Source: Phaeoceros laevis (lineage: Eukaryota > Anthocerotophyta > Anthocerotopsida > Notothyladales). Taken from it: 64,000 nucleotides of DNA. Position numbers and translations under genes: made by a program. Below, piece after piece: positions 34,566 through 44,289 of the stretch. Position 1 is the stretch's first letter; each line of letters opens with the position of its first letter. The notes beneath the pieces are model-generated. The model ran no database searches. It was not told the origin of the DNA and saw only the letters and a list, made by a program, of their open reading frames with translations. The stretch spans positions 29,402 to 93,401 of the forward strand of contig JBNGIQ010009230.1 of the NCBI GenBank assembly GCA_049999765.1. The letters are read 5' to 3'.

Positions 34566-37096
34566 GTGCAAGAGGCAGAGACACAAGCAAGGGGAGAACA
34601 GAGATTAGGGACCCAGACTCTGTTGTTCGTTCCTCTTCTCTCCCTACTCCAACTTCTCACTTCTCATGGGCTAGGCAAACAAAGCAAGAAGCTCAAGAAG
34701 CCAAATGGAGTTGCTATGTTGCTAGAGTACGTAGGGTTTCCAGAATACACCCAGGTACTTGCAGATAACTACATCGACATGGAGGCCTTGCAAAGCATGA
34801 ACAAATTTGAGGTTAAGAACCTTGGAATACCTTTGGGAGCAGCGATCAAGATCGTAACTTGTGCCAAGGCCACTTTTTGTAACGAAGAGCTCAGGAGACT
34901 CGGGTTGGAAGAGGAGTGGCAGTAGATAGTGCTTGCCCTGCCGTCTACAATCTTCGCATGGGCAGAAAAGGCTGAATTGTACACTATGTTGTCTCGTGGC
35001 AGATTTAGAGTCCAAGATATCGTCAAGTCTATTGAAAATAGCACAACATGAGCAAAGGTGAGTGAGGGAGTGGTGGATCAACAAGCATTGGCTCTTTCGC
35101 TTCGTGGGCCATGGCCACAGCCAAGAAAGGTTGGGATGCTGTTGGTCAGGTAGTGGTGAGTCAAGTCCAGCAGGAGATCTGGGAAGGGTACCGGAAGGAT
35201 GCTTACAAACTGCATTGTCTCCTTGTATCACAGTTTAGTGCTCTTGAAGGTTTTTTTGAAGGTTCTTCGGAAGCCCTTGTCCATAAGTTGTGTGCAACAT
35301 GTGAACCTATCAAATTAATGTTGCCGGCTCTTGAGCGATCTGATTACGCACCACTTCAGGAGTACACATATATCGGAAGGGAATGTTTCAGAGATTTTAC
35401 GTGCGTTATGGCTGCTCTTGCAAAGGGTAGGCTTCAGAATAGTTTGCGGTTGGAGTGCAAGCATAAGAGGAAGTGTTCGTTACAGGTGTGGGCAGTACAC
35501 GACCAGTGCTACTTCTTTGGCACCCCTGGTGCAGGCAAATCCACAATTATGGCCAGTGTTGCTGGATTTTTACATTTCAAACTCGAGAGATTGTATACAG
35601 TTTATTTATTGCTTGAACTTTATGTTAAAGCGCCTTTTCACTGTCTTAGAAAAGCATTATTGCTATCTCTGGCTGCTGATGAAGCAGCCTGCACTGAAAT
35701 TTTGCAGCTAGATGATAATAGCTTGATTGTTTGGTGCAAACAGAGGCGAGGGAAATTCGTCTTTGTGGTGGATGAGCGAGATGCTCTAGATCAAGAAAGG
35801 TCAACAGTTCTTGCATTTAAAGAAGGAGACATGCGCATGCTACAAGTTCAGCTAGAGGAGCTTGTTGCAGGCAATATCACAATGTGGTGTGCATCTGCGA
35901 ATGTAGCTCTTATAAAAAACATGAGGGGACACTTGCAATTGAACAACCCTCATAAGATTGAATTGCATGGGGGTTCACACCGATGGAGTTGGAAGTGTGG
36001 CACCAAAGCCATACTTTAGATTGTGATGAAGATGAGTCATGGTACACGGGCAATGTACCTCGGTTTCTGGATCTTTGGTATTCTGAATTTTGTACTCAAG
36101 ATGCTAAGTCTTTGCAGAGGTATAAGAAGAGGTTACATTATATTGTGGGTCGTATGACAGAGTTCTTTCAAAATGCAAGTGAGGTTCAGCTGACTACATG
36201 TAAGAGATTTCTAACTGAAGCACCATTAGGAATGCATGAGTTAGATCTTGTTCCTCGAGATATTTTCTATATAGAAGACTTCACAGGTCATTGTCTTTGT
36301 CCCTACCTGAAAAGTATAGGCTTCAAGCTCTTGCTAAAGAGGGAAGTTCATGACAAAAAGATGCAAGATTTATCTAACTTTAAAGTCTGGATGGAGGCAA
36401 TAAGGTTCGATTTGTCAGCACATTCCATTAACTGGCCAAGGTTGGGATGGAATAGTGAGGCTGCAACTATTATCGCAATCTGCAAGCACGACTTTTGTGT
36501 TGGATGGGTTTGGAAGATATATGGTTATGGAACATATTATATTTGCTGATGGTGGAGAATTGGCAGCAATGAGTCACCCATGTGAAGCCGGAACACTTTT
36601 TATTCCTGAGCAATTTAACCACCATTATGTGGGTATCATCTACAGAAAGAAAGTGGAGGGAGTCTGGTTACTAGTGGGTATTCAGATATCTGTTTGTGTA
36701 TTTGATGTTAAGGCAAGGAAGAAGTCACATGAAAGGTGGATGGCACATGCAACAAAATTGTACGGACAAGGTAATGTGGAGTTCAAATTCGTCTATCTGG
36801 TAAGGGGATCTGAACACCTTATTCCTACGAAGTATCCTAACAAGACGGTTGATCTTTGGAAAGGTGTCAAGATTGTCCATGAAGAGTACGAACTCTGCTT
36901 TGCATCATTTGGTTCTATTCATGATGGGCTTCGTGTGCTTGATAATTTACACCTTCGTAATCCAGTGCAGCATAATGATGAATGTACTGCTGTGATTAAA
37001 ACTGGATCAAGAAAAGGTCAAGTATGTGGCCGACCTTCTTGCGGCATTCGAGGACATCTTCAGAGCAGAATGCTTCCAGCTGCTATAGTAGATTGA
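34566..37096 (+). pseudogene. SAM domain + P-loop NTPase + nuclease-like gene, frameshifted
   Basis: Domains in order. A SAM-like domain (34716-34900, LLEYVGFPEYTQVLADNYID then LGIPLGAAIKI). A linker region with stops. A P-loop NTPase (35111-36019) with Walker A GTPGAGKST at 35519-35545 and Walker B KFVFVVDERDALD at about 35750. After a one-base shift in a G run near 35975, a helical stretch (YTGNVPRFLDLW). After another shift near 36490, a C-terminal region with VEGVWLLVGIQISV and KARKKSH, resembling the D...Q/E-x-K layout of restriction-endonuclease-like folds. It ends in a possible zinc motif, C-X12-C-X4-C-X4-H. Order and motifs recall the NTPase-nuclease proteins of the Crinkler (CR) class; that is inference. 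The shifts could partly be introns. It lies directly after the LTR leader and minisatellite, so it may be captured cargo. Confidence 0.5.
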
Positions 37097-37415
37097 TTGG
37101 AGCGACGCGCAGTAGGTCAATTGGAACTTCTGGAAGATGTTGACATCATTTTTTTGTCTATTGTGCACTTCATTGATAATAATCTACTCTTTCACCAGTT
37201 TCCCCTCAATTGGAAGGTCGCGACCTTCTCAAAAATCCTCCGTTGCACTCTTTTCAAGCTGCCAACCACTCTGACCACGTTTTTATAAGCTGGCAAACAC
37301 CCAGACGTGGTCAGAGCACTGGGTGGTTAACCATTCACTTCAGAACCATAACTGGCACCGTGACTCTGCTGGTAGCTGTTCCTTGGGTAGAGTAGAATTA
37401 AGTGTGGCCACAAGT
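37097..37415. other. Intergenic, nothing recognised
   Basis: 3' flank of the NTPase gene. It contains ACCACTCTGACCACGT and an inverted counterpart nearby (ACGTGGTCAGAGCA, about 37264-37319), a possible hairpin. No gene is seen. Confidence 0.4.
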
Positions 37416-37511
37416 CGTTCAGTGCCACACCACGTTGACTGACGTTTTTTGGAGAAAGCGGGGAAACATGAACTTGCAAAAGACTAGATCATATCATATG
37501 CAATGGGTGCA
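37416..37511. repeat. Direct repeat, left copy (about 95 bp)
   Basis: GTGCCACACCACGTTGACTG through TATGCAATGGGTGCA is nearly identical to 38229-38324 (a few changes, such as GACTGACG/GACCCACG). The pair brackets the malate dehydrogenase fragment. Confidence 0.88.
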
Positions 37512-37668
37512 CTACTAGGAGCCCTTGAAAGCACTCACCCAAGTAGGCTGCTTGTAATCCACACACGAAGATGTATACCACGTACAGAGTACACTGCATC
37601 CAACATACACGGGGTAAGTGAAAAAAAAACGTGCAGGCCTGTAGATTGTATTTAAAACTTCGTCAGAA

Positions 37669-37739
37669 AAGCTGAAAACCGTGCATGCTGGGCAGAGTCA
37701 GAAAAGCTGAAAACAATGCATGCTAGGCAGAGTCAATTG
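37669..37739. repeat. Tandem duplication, about 35 bp x 2
   Basis: CAGAAAAGCTGAAAACCGTG followed by CATGCTGGGCAGAGT occurs twice in a row with few changes. It lies within the segment bracketed by the 95-bp direct repeats. Confidence 0.8.
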
Positions 37740-37765
37740 AAGAGCCTCACAGGTTTTGCAGGTAC

Positions 37766-38215
37766 CTAAGATGCCGGCAACCTAGTAAAAAGGCACCGGA
37801 ACTCAACAACATAAAATTCATCGTCTGCCACAGACGCATGCACAGGCTTTCCTCCAACTGTTGCATGGTTCACGTCGGGGTACTGTGAGGAGGAATGAAT
37901 CCCCCAGATGATCACATTTTTCAACTCAGGGACAGGGACATCCAATCGCTCAGCAATCTCGCCCAACGCCCTGTTGTGGTCCAACCTTGTCAAACAGGAA
38001 ATGTTCTTTCTTTTCCGGAATGGAAGGTGCAAACTCCTTCAGAATCAGAGCATTTGTGTTTGCCGGATTTGCAACTACCAAGACCTGCACCAGCCCATGC
38101 GTCAAGTCAGGCGTGATCCAAGATTCTGGAGAGCGTTAATCAAAGCTCACTGTAAGCTCTGTACCTTCACATCCTTCGCAGCATTTTTTTCCAAAGCTGA
38201 TGCCAGAGACTTGTC
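37766..38215 (-). pseudogene. Cytosolic NAD-malate dehydrogenase gene fragment
   Basis: Part of two exons on the minus strand. 38215-38165 encodes DKSLASALEKNAAKDVK and ends at a GT donor. A 79-bp intron follows, then 38084 onward encodes [20 protein letters not shown] and SIPEK. A 4-base tandem insertion (AAGA) then shifts the frame, after which [20 protein letters not shown] and [19 protein letters not shown] continue to about 37800. These are hallmark stretches of cytosolic MDH, including the substrate-binding and catalytic-loop region with TRLDHNRA. Both ends of the enzyme are missing. Because an intron is retained, the copy was made from DNA, not from mRNA. Confidence 0.88.
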
Positions 38216-38228
38216 AATTGAGACAGTC

Positions 38229-38324
38229 GTCCAGTGCCACACCACGTTGACCCACGTTTTTTGGAGAAAGCGGGGAAACATGAACTTGCAAAAGACTAGA
38301 TCATATCATATGCAATGGGTGCAA
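38229..38324. repeat. Direct repeat, right copy (about 95 bp)
   Basis: Second copy of 37416-37511. About 40 bp further (38364-38400) a 37-bp stretch starting GACTTGGGAATTGCACC repeats 33172-33208 with about three mismatches. Confidence 0.88.
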
Positions 38325-38400
38325 TTCTAAGACTTCAACTGCAATTCAACTGCAATTCTTTTAGACTTGGGAATTGCACCTAATTCCACAAGCAAATCTG

Positions 38401-39214
38401 TAAGTGTAAACACAACTCAAAACCCACATGCATGATGAACCAGGTCAGCTACTACAGGTCAGGTTGCGAGCCTATGTGGAACGAACAGGAAAGCCGCGAT
38501 TAGCACTCAAGACCCTCATAGGTTCATAGCCCTCCCTGGCGTTCAGGCTTGTCTGCAAACTCCGGTCCTTACCTACCATCATGGGGCCGAACCATCCACT
38601 GCACTGCCGTCACTCAGCTGGCCTTGTCTGAAAGGATGTTCCAAAGAAGGTATTCCGCCAAATGGCATCACATGCCTTAGGGTTCTAAACGTATGTGATC
38701 ATTTCGGTGTAGTGAACAAGGGGGTTTTGGTTGGTGATATCCAACGGGAGGAGAAGATCAACCAAACGGGGCTTGTCTCTACTGCTGTCCAAACGCCCAT
38801 CTATATCCAGATAGTTCTGCAATATCCGAATAGTGATCAGTGAAAGGTTATCCAAGAGGCCCTCGTAGACTGCCCAACATCATCACTCCAGAACGACTGG
38901 AGATAGTGGGATTACTTGCAACAGCAGGTTGGTAGAGACATACTAGACGAGACCATGAAGTAAGGCCGTCGCAGCCTTCAAAGCGTATAGCCTCTAGTGA
39001 AATGGAAGCCAATATGGTATCCTTCAATGACCTGCGTGCCTTCTTGCGTCACTGGTATCCTGTCCCAAAGCAGCATTTCGTTTCATAACCCACAGGTATT
39101 CCATATCTGATGAAGAACAACAGGGTAAGTTACGAAACAGAAGGACGATATCTCGAAGAGGTTCAAACAAAGTTAGGAGACATACAAAGTTGGCATACAG
39201 AGTTACGAGACAGG
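38401..39214. other. Intergenic, no gene recognised
   Basis: Several weak PPR-like word matches (for example near 38650-38720) but no readable frame. It may be old PPR-derived DNA. Confidence 0.4.
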
Positions 39215-39800
39215 CGCCCAAGAATGTGATCACATGGACAGCGATGATTGCAGGTTATGCTCAGCAGGGGATGGGCCGGGAAGCCCTAATGTTTTACAGT
39301 ACTATGCAGCAGGAGGGCCTCTCGATTCCAGATTCTGTAACATTCGTAGGCCTCTTGCAGGCATGTGCCAGTGTAGTAGGAGCCCTGCATCAGGGGAAGG
39401 AACTTCATGCCCAGATTGAAGAGTGAGGAATGCAAGGTAATGTTGTGCTAGGCGGCAGCTTGGTTAACTTGTATGCCAAGTGCGGTAGTGCGAAGGATGC
39501 TCGCACCGTGTTTGACAGACTTCTCAAAAAAAATTTGGTCACATGGAATGCGATGCTTACAGCCTATGTCCAGCAGGGGATGGGTGAGGAAGCCCTTACT
39601 CTTTAAAGCAGCATGCAACTGGAAGGGCTCTGTACTCCAGATTCTGTAACATTTGTAGGCCTCCTGCAGGCATGCACCAGTGTAGGTGATGCCCGCAAAG
39701 TGTTTGACACACTTGCGGTCAGGAATGCTATAACGTGGAATGCTATAGCTATGCTTGGAGAAGTAGGAGCTGTGCAAGTGTGGGTGTAGGAGCTCTGCAT
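39215..39800 (+). pseudogene. PPR-B pseudogene, truncated copy of PPR-B2
   Basis: Aligns with PPR-B2 from about 30190 (KNVITWTAMIAGYAQQGMG) at high identity. In-frame stops occur after AQIEE (39424-39426) and in ALTL (39604-39606). At 39680-39690 the sequence jumps from QACTSVG to VGDARKVFDTLAV, which in B2 lie 432 bp apart (GTAGGTG at 30653 and 31085), so exactly 144 codons were removed at a 7-bp identity. Homology decays after about 39800. Both ends are missing. Confidence 0.9.
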
Positions 39801-40039
39801 GAGCTTGCCCCAGCTGCCGTGTAACTCGTAACTTTTAGGTTTCCCTCGGTAGGGAGTACGGACCAGGACTAGGGGAGCTTCTACAGAAGCTCTCCCACCA
39901 AGTTTGGCACGAACACAAAGGCGGGCGCACGCGCCCACCAGCTCCCGCCGGCGGTCACGACTCATATGGCAAACTTTTTTGTCCGAAGCCGCCCTCATGG
40001 AAAATCCATGCAACACGCGGTGAGCCGCGATGGTGGTCC
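39801..40039. other. Upstream region of the secreted-protein gene
   Basis: No coding features. It becomes GC-richer towards the TATA box. Confidence 0.4.
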
Positions 40040-40047
40040 TATATAAA
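40040..40047 (+). promoter_or_regulatory. TATA box
   Basis: TATATAAA lies about 220 bp upstream of the start codon at 40267 in otherwise GC-balanced DNA, a fitting distance for a 5' UTR of about 190 nt. Confidence 0.6.
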
Positions 40048-40266
40048 GCGCGATGCAGCAGACGCTGCATAGATCTCAAGCAAGCACCATTCGGCGCGCC
40101 TTTCCTGCCTGAACTTGTTGGTGGCTGGCTTACTACTGTGACACAAATCTGCTCTTGTATTGCATGCGCAATTGTTCGATCTCGATTGTTTACACAAGTT
40201 TGTGAGTAGTGGTGGGAGCGATTTCTTTCAACAGGCAGGCCTACCCAGGAGCGACTTACTTGCGAG

Positions 40267-40707
40267 ATGGCACAGTCGATCAACAGCAGGTCGGGAGCCG
40301 TTGTGGCGATGTTGCTAATGTGTGTGCTGATGGCGCCCGCGGTGGTCCAGGCGGCCGTGGTGTGCGAGAACCATGGTTCCGGCGACCCCAGCCTGGAGAT
40401 GGCGCAGAGCTTCGCCAACTGGCTCACCGGCCGTCCCGCGGGGACGACCTGCTGCCAGGTCAACAACGGCGGCAACTACTGTACCGTCTTGAATTCCGTG
40501 TGCTCGGGACAGCCCTGCATGGGTATCTTCTATGAGGTGCGCATTTGCGGGCCGTACAACCAGTGCATGCCTTGCGCCGACGCCGGCGGGCTCACCTGGG
40601 AGATCATCAACCAGTGTCAGCGCAACGACAACGGCGTCACTCGCGTTTCCGGCTACAACAATGGCTATTCCCCTTTCACCATCGTCCTCCGCAACCAGCT
40701 CGATTAG
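40267..40707 (+). CDS. Secreted cysteine-rich protein, 146 residues
   Basis: Single exon with a clear signal peptide (SGAVVAMLLMCVLMAPAVVQ, cleavage probably near AVVQAA). The mature part of about 117 residues has ten cysteines, which suggests five disulfides and an extracellular role. Key spacings are TCC, NYC, VCSGQPC, ICGPYNQCMPC and a late INQC. I do not recognise it with confidence. Cysteine count, the early C-x3-GS, the CxxC near the end and a following LTWEII strand are reminiscent of KP4-type killer-toxin-like proteins, which also occur in some mosses; this is a weak visual comparison only. Codon use is GC-rich, unlike the DUF26-like gene at 26986. A TATA box lies upstream. The frame is intact and probably expressed. 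Confidence 0.72.
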   Translation: MAQSINSRSGAVVAMLLMCVLMAPAVVQAAVVCENHGSGDPSLEMAQSFANWLTGRPAGTTCCQVNNGGNYCTVLNSVCSGQPCMGIFYEVRICGPYNQCMPCADAGGLTWEIINQCQRNDNGVTRVSGYNNGYSPFTIVLRNQLD

Positions 40708-41783
40708 ACGTTCGTCTATTAATTACTAGCTAGCTAGCTAGTAGATATCATGTCTATAGCTAGGGAAGCATGATAATATGAACATGTGCACAAGCTTGTA
40801 GTAAGCGAACTTGCTTGCATGCTTTGGAGAGCTGACCAGTAGTGCCAGTTGCCTTCACCAGTCTCATAAGCCTGGCTAATTACAGCTCCTGGCTGTAATT
40901 TTTAAATCTGTAGCACTCGTGATTTTTCGGAACTGGGATCCAGCTATACGTTAAACTTGTCGATTTTTTTTTTGATCTTAAGTGCTGCCATGGATCTGAA
41001 TGAATGAATGTTTGAGGCATCCATGGCTTGAATTTCTTAGAGATTGTCCTCCAGATCACCAAGAGAAAGTTGAGTTAAATGTGCTTGTGCAAGCACCTGA
41101 GCTCGTTGAAGAATGTTCCTTTTCATCCTGTCATCACCAAGATTGCATCGTTACACGAGCCCAGATGCACTTGTGCCTGTCATCACCATTGCATTGTTAC
41201 ACGAGCCCAGATGCACTTGTGCCCGTCATGACCCTGGACATGGCTAAGCGTGTGCAAAAGACACTCTTCTTCCGACTGATGCACAACGATGCGTTAGTAT
41301 AGGAATCATTAGATCACACATGCATATGCACAAGTCTTTCTTGTATATGGCACTGATTTATAAAAGGTCACATGGCTTATATGAGCTTGTTTACAAACAA
41401 CTTACATATTTTTATAGTGTCTAAAAAGAATAACTATCTAGAGTATTTAGAGACTTATTGTTATACATATTACAAGTTATCAAAAAAATTAATTTAAATT
41501 CAAGGATTTTACTTCCACCAAAAGGCAGCACGCCTGATTCCCGTGAGGAGTCGAGAAGGTGTGATTACACCCATTACTACTACTACTACTTCCAAAATTC
41601 TAAGGTATCGTAACTTGACTATTTTCATGTCTTATCAATGTCAATACTAATAAAACTGTCTCTATCGCATTAAAAGTGCTTTGAGGCTTACTTGGTTGCT
41701 CTTAGCTAATACCACCTTTTCTAATTAAAATTACAAAATATTTACACTAAATCCAAATTATCTTGGAATAAGAACCAATCTTC
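40708..41783. other. Intergenic; contains a 50-bp tandem duplication
   Basis: CTAGCTAGCTAGCTAG tetramers follow the stop at about 40727. At about 41135-41226 a unit containing GTTACACGAGCCCAGATGCA then CTTGTGCC is duplicated in tandem. No gene recognised. Confidence 0.6.
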
Positions 41784-42173
41784 CTATTCAAGGGGCCCTC
41801 GACAAAGAGGGCATGTTGTGCCCTTGTGCTTCATCCATTCTTCAAGACACTTGTAGTGAAACACGTGAGAACAAGCTTTTACTTCAAACATTGTAGTGTG
41901 TAACACCAAGTCAGCTAGGCATACAACACACTGTGTGCTGCTTTCACATTGCTTTACTGCTAGTTTCTTGTCGTTATAGCTTTGTTGGACTTCCAACTTG
42001 CATGGAAGTGGTTCATGTTCGAGCTGTGGAGTTTGCAAATTGTGATTTGCGACTTGTAAGTTGCTTTGTATATGTATAAAACTCAATCTGTGGTATTCGA
42101 GTTGTTCAAATTGCACCCTCTGCGCCCGCAGATGCCTACGATTTGCAAACTCCGGATATTTCATCATCAGCAT
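41784..42173 (-). CDS. RING-H2 finger protein, probable E3 ubiquitin ligase
   Basis: 129 residues in one frame. The C-terminal 45 residues form a complete RING-H2 domain: CVVC, then ACSHVFHYKC giving C-x-H-x2-H-x2-C, then CPLC. Such domains bind an E2 enzyme and pass ubiquitin to substrates. The residues before it are basic and glutamine-rich without a recognised domain. The protein is short for the family, and the start is uncertain: another frame open to 42330 encodes a hydrophobic stretch (LLYFKLMAVTFVDWIATLCA) that could be an upstream exon with a membrane anchor, as in ATL-type ligases. The flanks are AT-rich. It has no functional link to its neighbours. Confidence 0.72.
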   Translation of the reverse strand: MLMMKYPEFANRRHLRAQRVQFEQLEYHRLSFIHIQSNLQVANHNLQTPQLEHEPLPCKLEVQQSYNDKKLAVKQCESSTQCVVCLADLVLHTTMFEVKACSHVFHYKCLEEWMKHKGTTCPLCRGPLE

Positions 42174-42330
42174 ATAGCTCTAGTTCAAGTGGAGTGCAAA
42201 AATGCTCCAGAATACGTGCACACAAGGTTGCAATCCAATCTACAAATGTGACCGCCATAAGTTTGAAGTAGAGAAGAAAACGCTTCTTCCTTAATCCTAT
42301 GATAGCCCCAAAGTCAGCAATAGGACACAA

Positions 42331-43930
42331 GAAACTTACTAATCAAGTGTGCACAAGATATACATTTTAGTACACGAAGCACTGCATATATAGACATTTA
42401 ATTCACGTTCTTCACTGAAACAAATAAGGCCCAAGAAAAAATATAGCAATTGAAATTGCCAAAAACTGAAATTGTCAAAAAAAGGAAATTGCAAAAACTG
42501 CCTACGCAAGCGCCTTGTCTGCCATAAGAGCCTACCAGCCATGTGGGAGCTGTTGCACACATCGAGAACAAGCTTGTTTCTAAGGTTCATGCCTAGTTGC
42601 CTTCATGAATGCTTGGCGGTGCTCCTGCTAGCCACCAGCTGCTGCTCTAAATGCATAATCCTCGGTTTGAAAATGAAATCGCTCTCTGCTCACTTCCCAA
42701 GGCCACAAAATCTGCTAACAGCAATTTAACTAAATGCAAGCCCGGCACGGCGCCTGAATTAACCCTGCTTGAAGCCTGTCCAGGTATACCCTATTAACCT
42801 TACCTAAGCTAGTGTGTGTATGATTTCAGGAGGTTGGCGGTTCCAATCAGCCTGAGGATCTTCCTGTGCTCTTATGGCGAGCGTGGTGATGCTCTACACC
42901 GTAAAACATTGGATGCCCAAGCAATGCTACCCCGCATGGCTTGACATTAAGCTCCTCTAATCACATGGGCATTTATATATTCACTTTTATTGGGGAAAAT
43001 CCACTTTTATACCCAGTTTTATTGTAAAGTTGTAAAGTATGACAATGGCTTAGCATAGTTATAAATTTGCTGAATACAAAATAGGCAAGAGAAGTGGACA
43101 AAGAAAAGAAAAGTGGGCACTTGTGTCGTAGTGGGCAAGGAATAGTGGGCATTTGTATTGTATTTAGAAGGGAGGGTATCGTATTTAAATATATTGTATC
43201 TATAACCTGCGGTATACATACACGTATAGATTTAGTATTTGCATGTTTATTTTGTTTTGGGGGCTTTAGGCTTTGGCAAAGCCCCACGCGCCCGTCCCTC
43301 CCTCTCCCAAGCTGGCTATGGNNNNNNNNNNNNNNNNNNNNNNNNNNNNNNNNNNNNNNNNNNNNNNNNNNNNNNNNNNNNNNNNNNNNNNNNNNNNNNN
43401 NNNNNNNNNNNNNNNNNNNNNTTCCTTCCCAAATTCCGGCCCGCCTGCTGGAAATTGAAGGGAAGGTTGTCGCCTCCCTCTCGCGCGAGCCGGCCTGCTT
43501 GTTCCAATTCCCTCCTCCCTACTTGAAATCCGCCGGATCCCCTGCTGGGAATTGGAGAGGGATAGCGCCTCCCTCCGATTCCAAGGGGTGGAAGGCGCCG
43601 TGTGCGCCTCTTGAATTGCCTGCTACCAGCGGATTGCAAGTGCAACCGTCTTAGCATTTGGCAAATTGGCAAATCAGTCCCTACTACTTTGCACCATGCG
43701 AATGTGAATCGGGCTTGACTACTTCCTCCCATCAACCAATGAGAACCCAACTCGCTCCACAAAAGTACCACAAACCATGTGAAACGCTTGCGCAGGTCCC
43801 CTAAACGTGCACGTAACCGTACTCTTAACGTGTGGTTGCCGAGGGGACTATGCCAACTATGGGGTGCTGCTATGGGGTGCTGGTACTGATTTTTAGGTCT
43901 TATATAAGGTACTTCAATTGGAGGTTGAAA
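42331..43930. other. Intergenic with assembly gap 43322-43421
   Basis: No gene recognised. The gap of exactly 100 N is probably of unknown real size. The flanks after it (43422-43650) are GC-rich, with AATT-rich short repeats. Confidence 0.5.
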
Positions 43931-44013
43931 GGGGACCTTGGTCTAGTGGCATGATACTCGCTCACCAATTTGGTGTTAGCGAGAGGTTGCGAGTTCGATC
44001 CTTGCGGGGCCCC
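43931..44013 (+). tRNA. tRNA-Pro-like sequence with enlarged anticodon loop (possible pseudogene or intron-bearing)
   Basis: It has the A box (TGGTCTAGTGG), an anticodon stem CTCGC/GCGAG, a T-arm GCGAGTTCGATCCTTGC and ends GGGGCCCC. The D-arm, anticodon stem and T-arm follow plant tRNA-Pro closely, and TTTGG sits in the loop. The anticodon loop has 17 bases instead of 7 because of a self-complementary insert (CACCAATTTGGTG). The acceptor stem has two mismatches. It may be a tRNA with a small intron, a pseudogene or a SINE head. Confidence 0.5.
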
Positions 44014-44289
44014 TTCAATTCATTACGAACTCGGAAGTTTTGCATAAACTAATGTCGGTACTATTACCACTACTCGCAATAGCACTGGTTACTTCCATAA
44101 ACTGAACACCCCATCGTATCTGTTCCGTTGACTACCGTACATGGCACATAGTTAGAATGCTGTAAGAATTGGATCAGGGTTAATTTGAACCCCTCCAGTT
44201 AGTTAGTGTACCACCAAAGTAAACGTGGGCTCTGATTAGGGCAGGCGCCTAACGCATCGCTTCTGCACTCCTGGTCGTTGCCGAAAATG

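Noticed and set aside
33873-34660. Long Leu/Ser-rich and Arg/Glu/Ser-rich open frames on both strands
   Set aside because: They are products of the 12-bp purine minisatellite, whose period is a multiple of three; no real protein signature.
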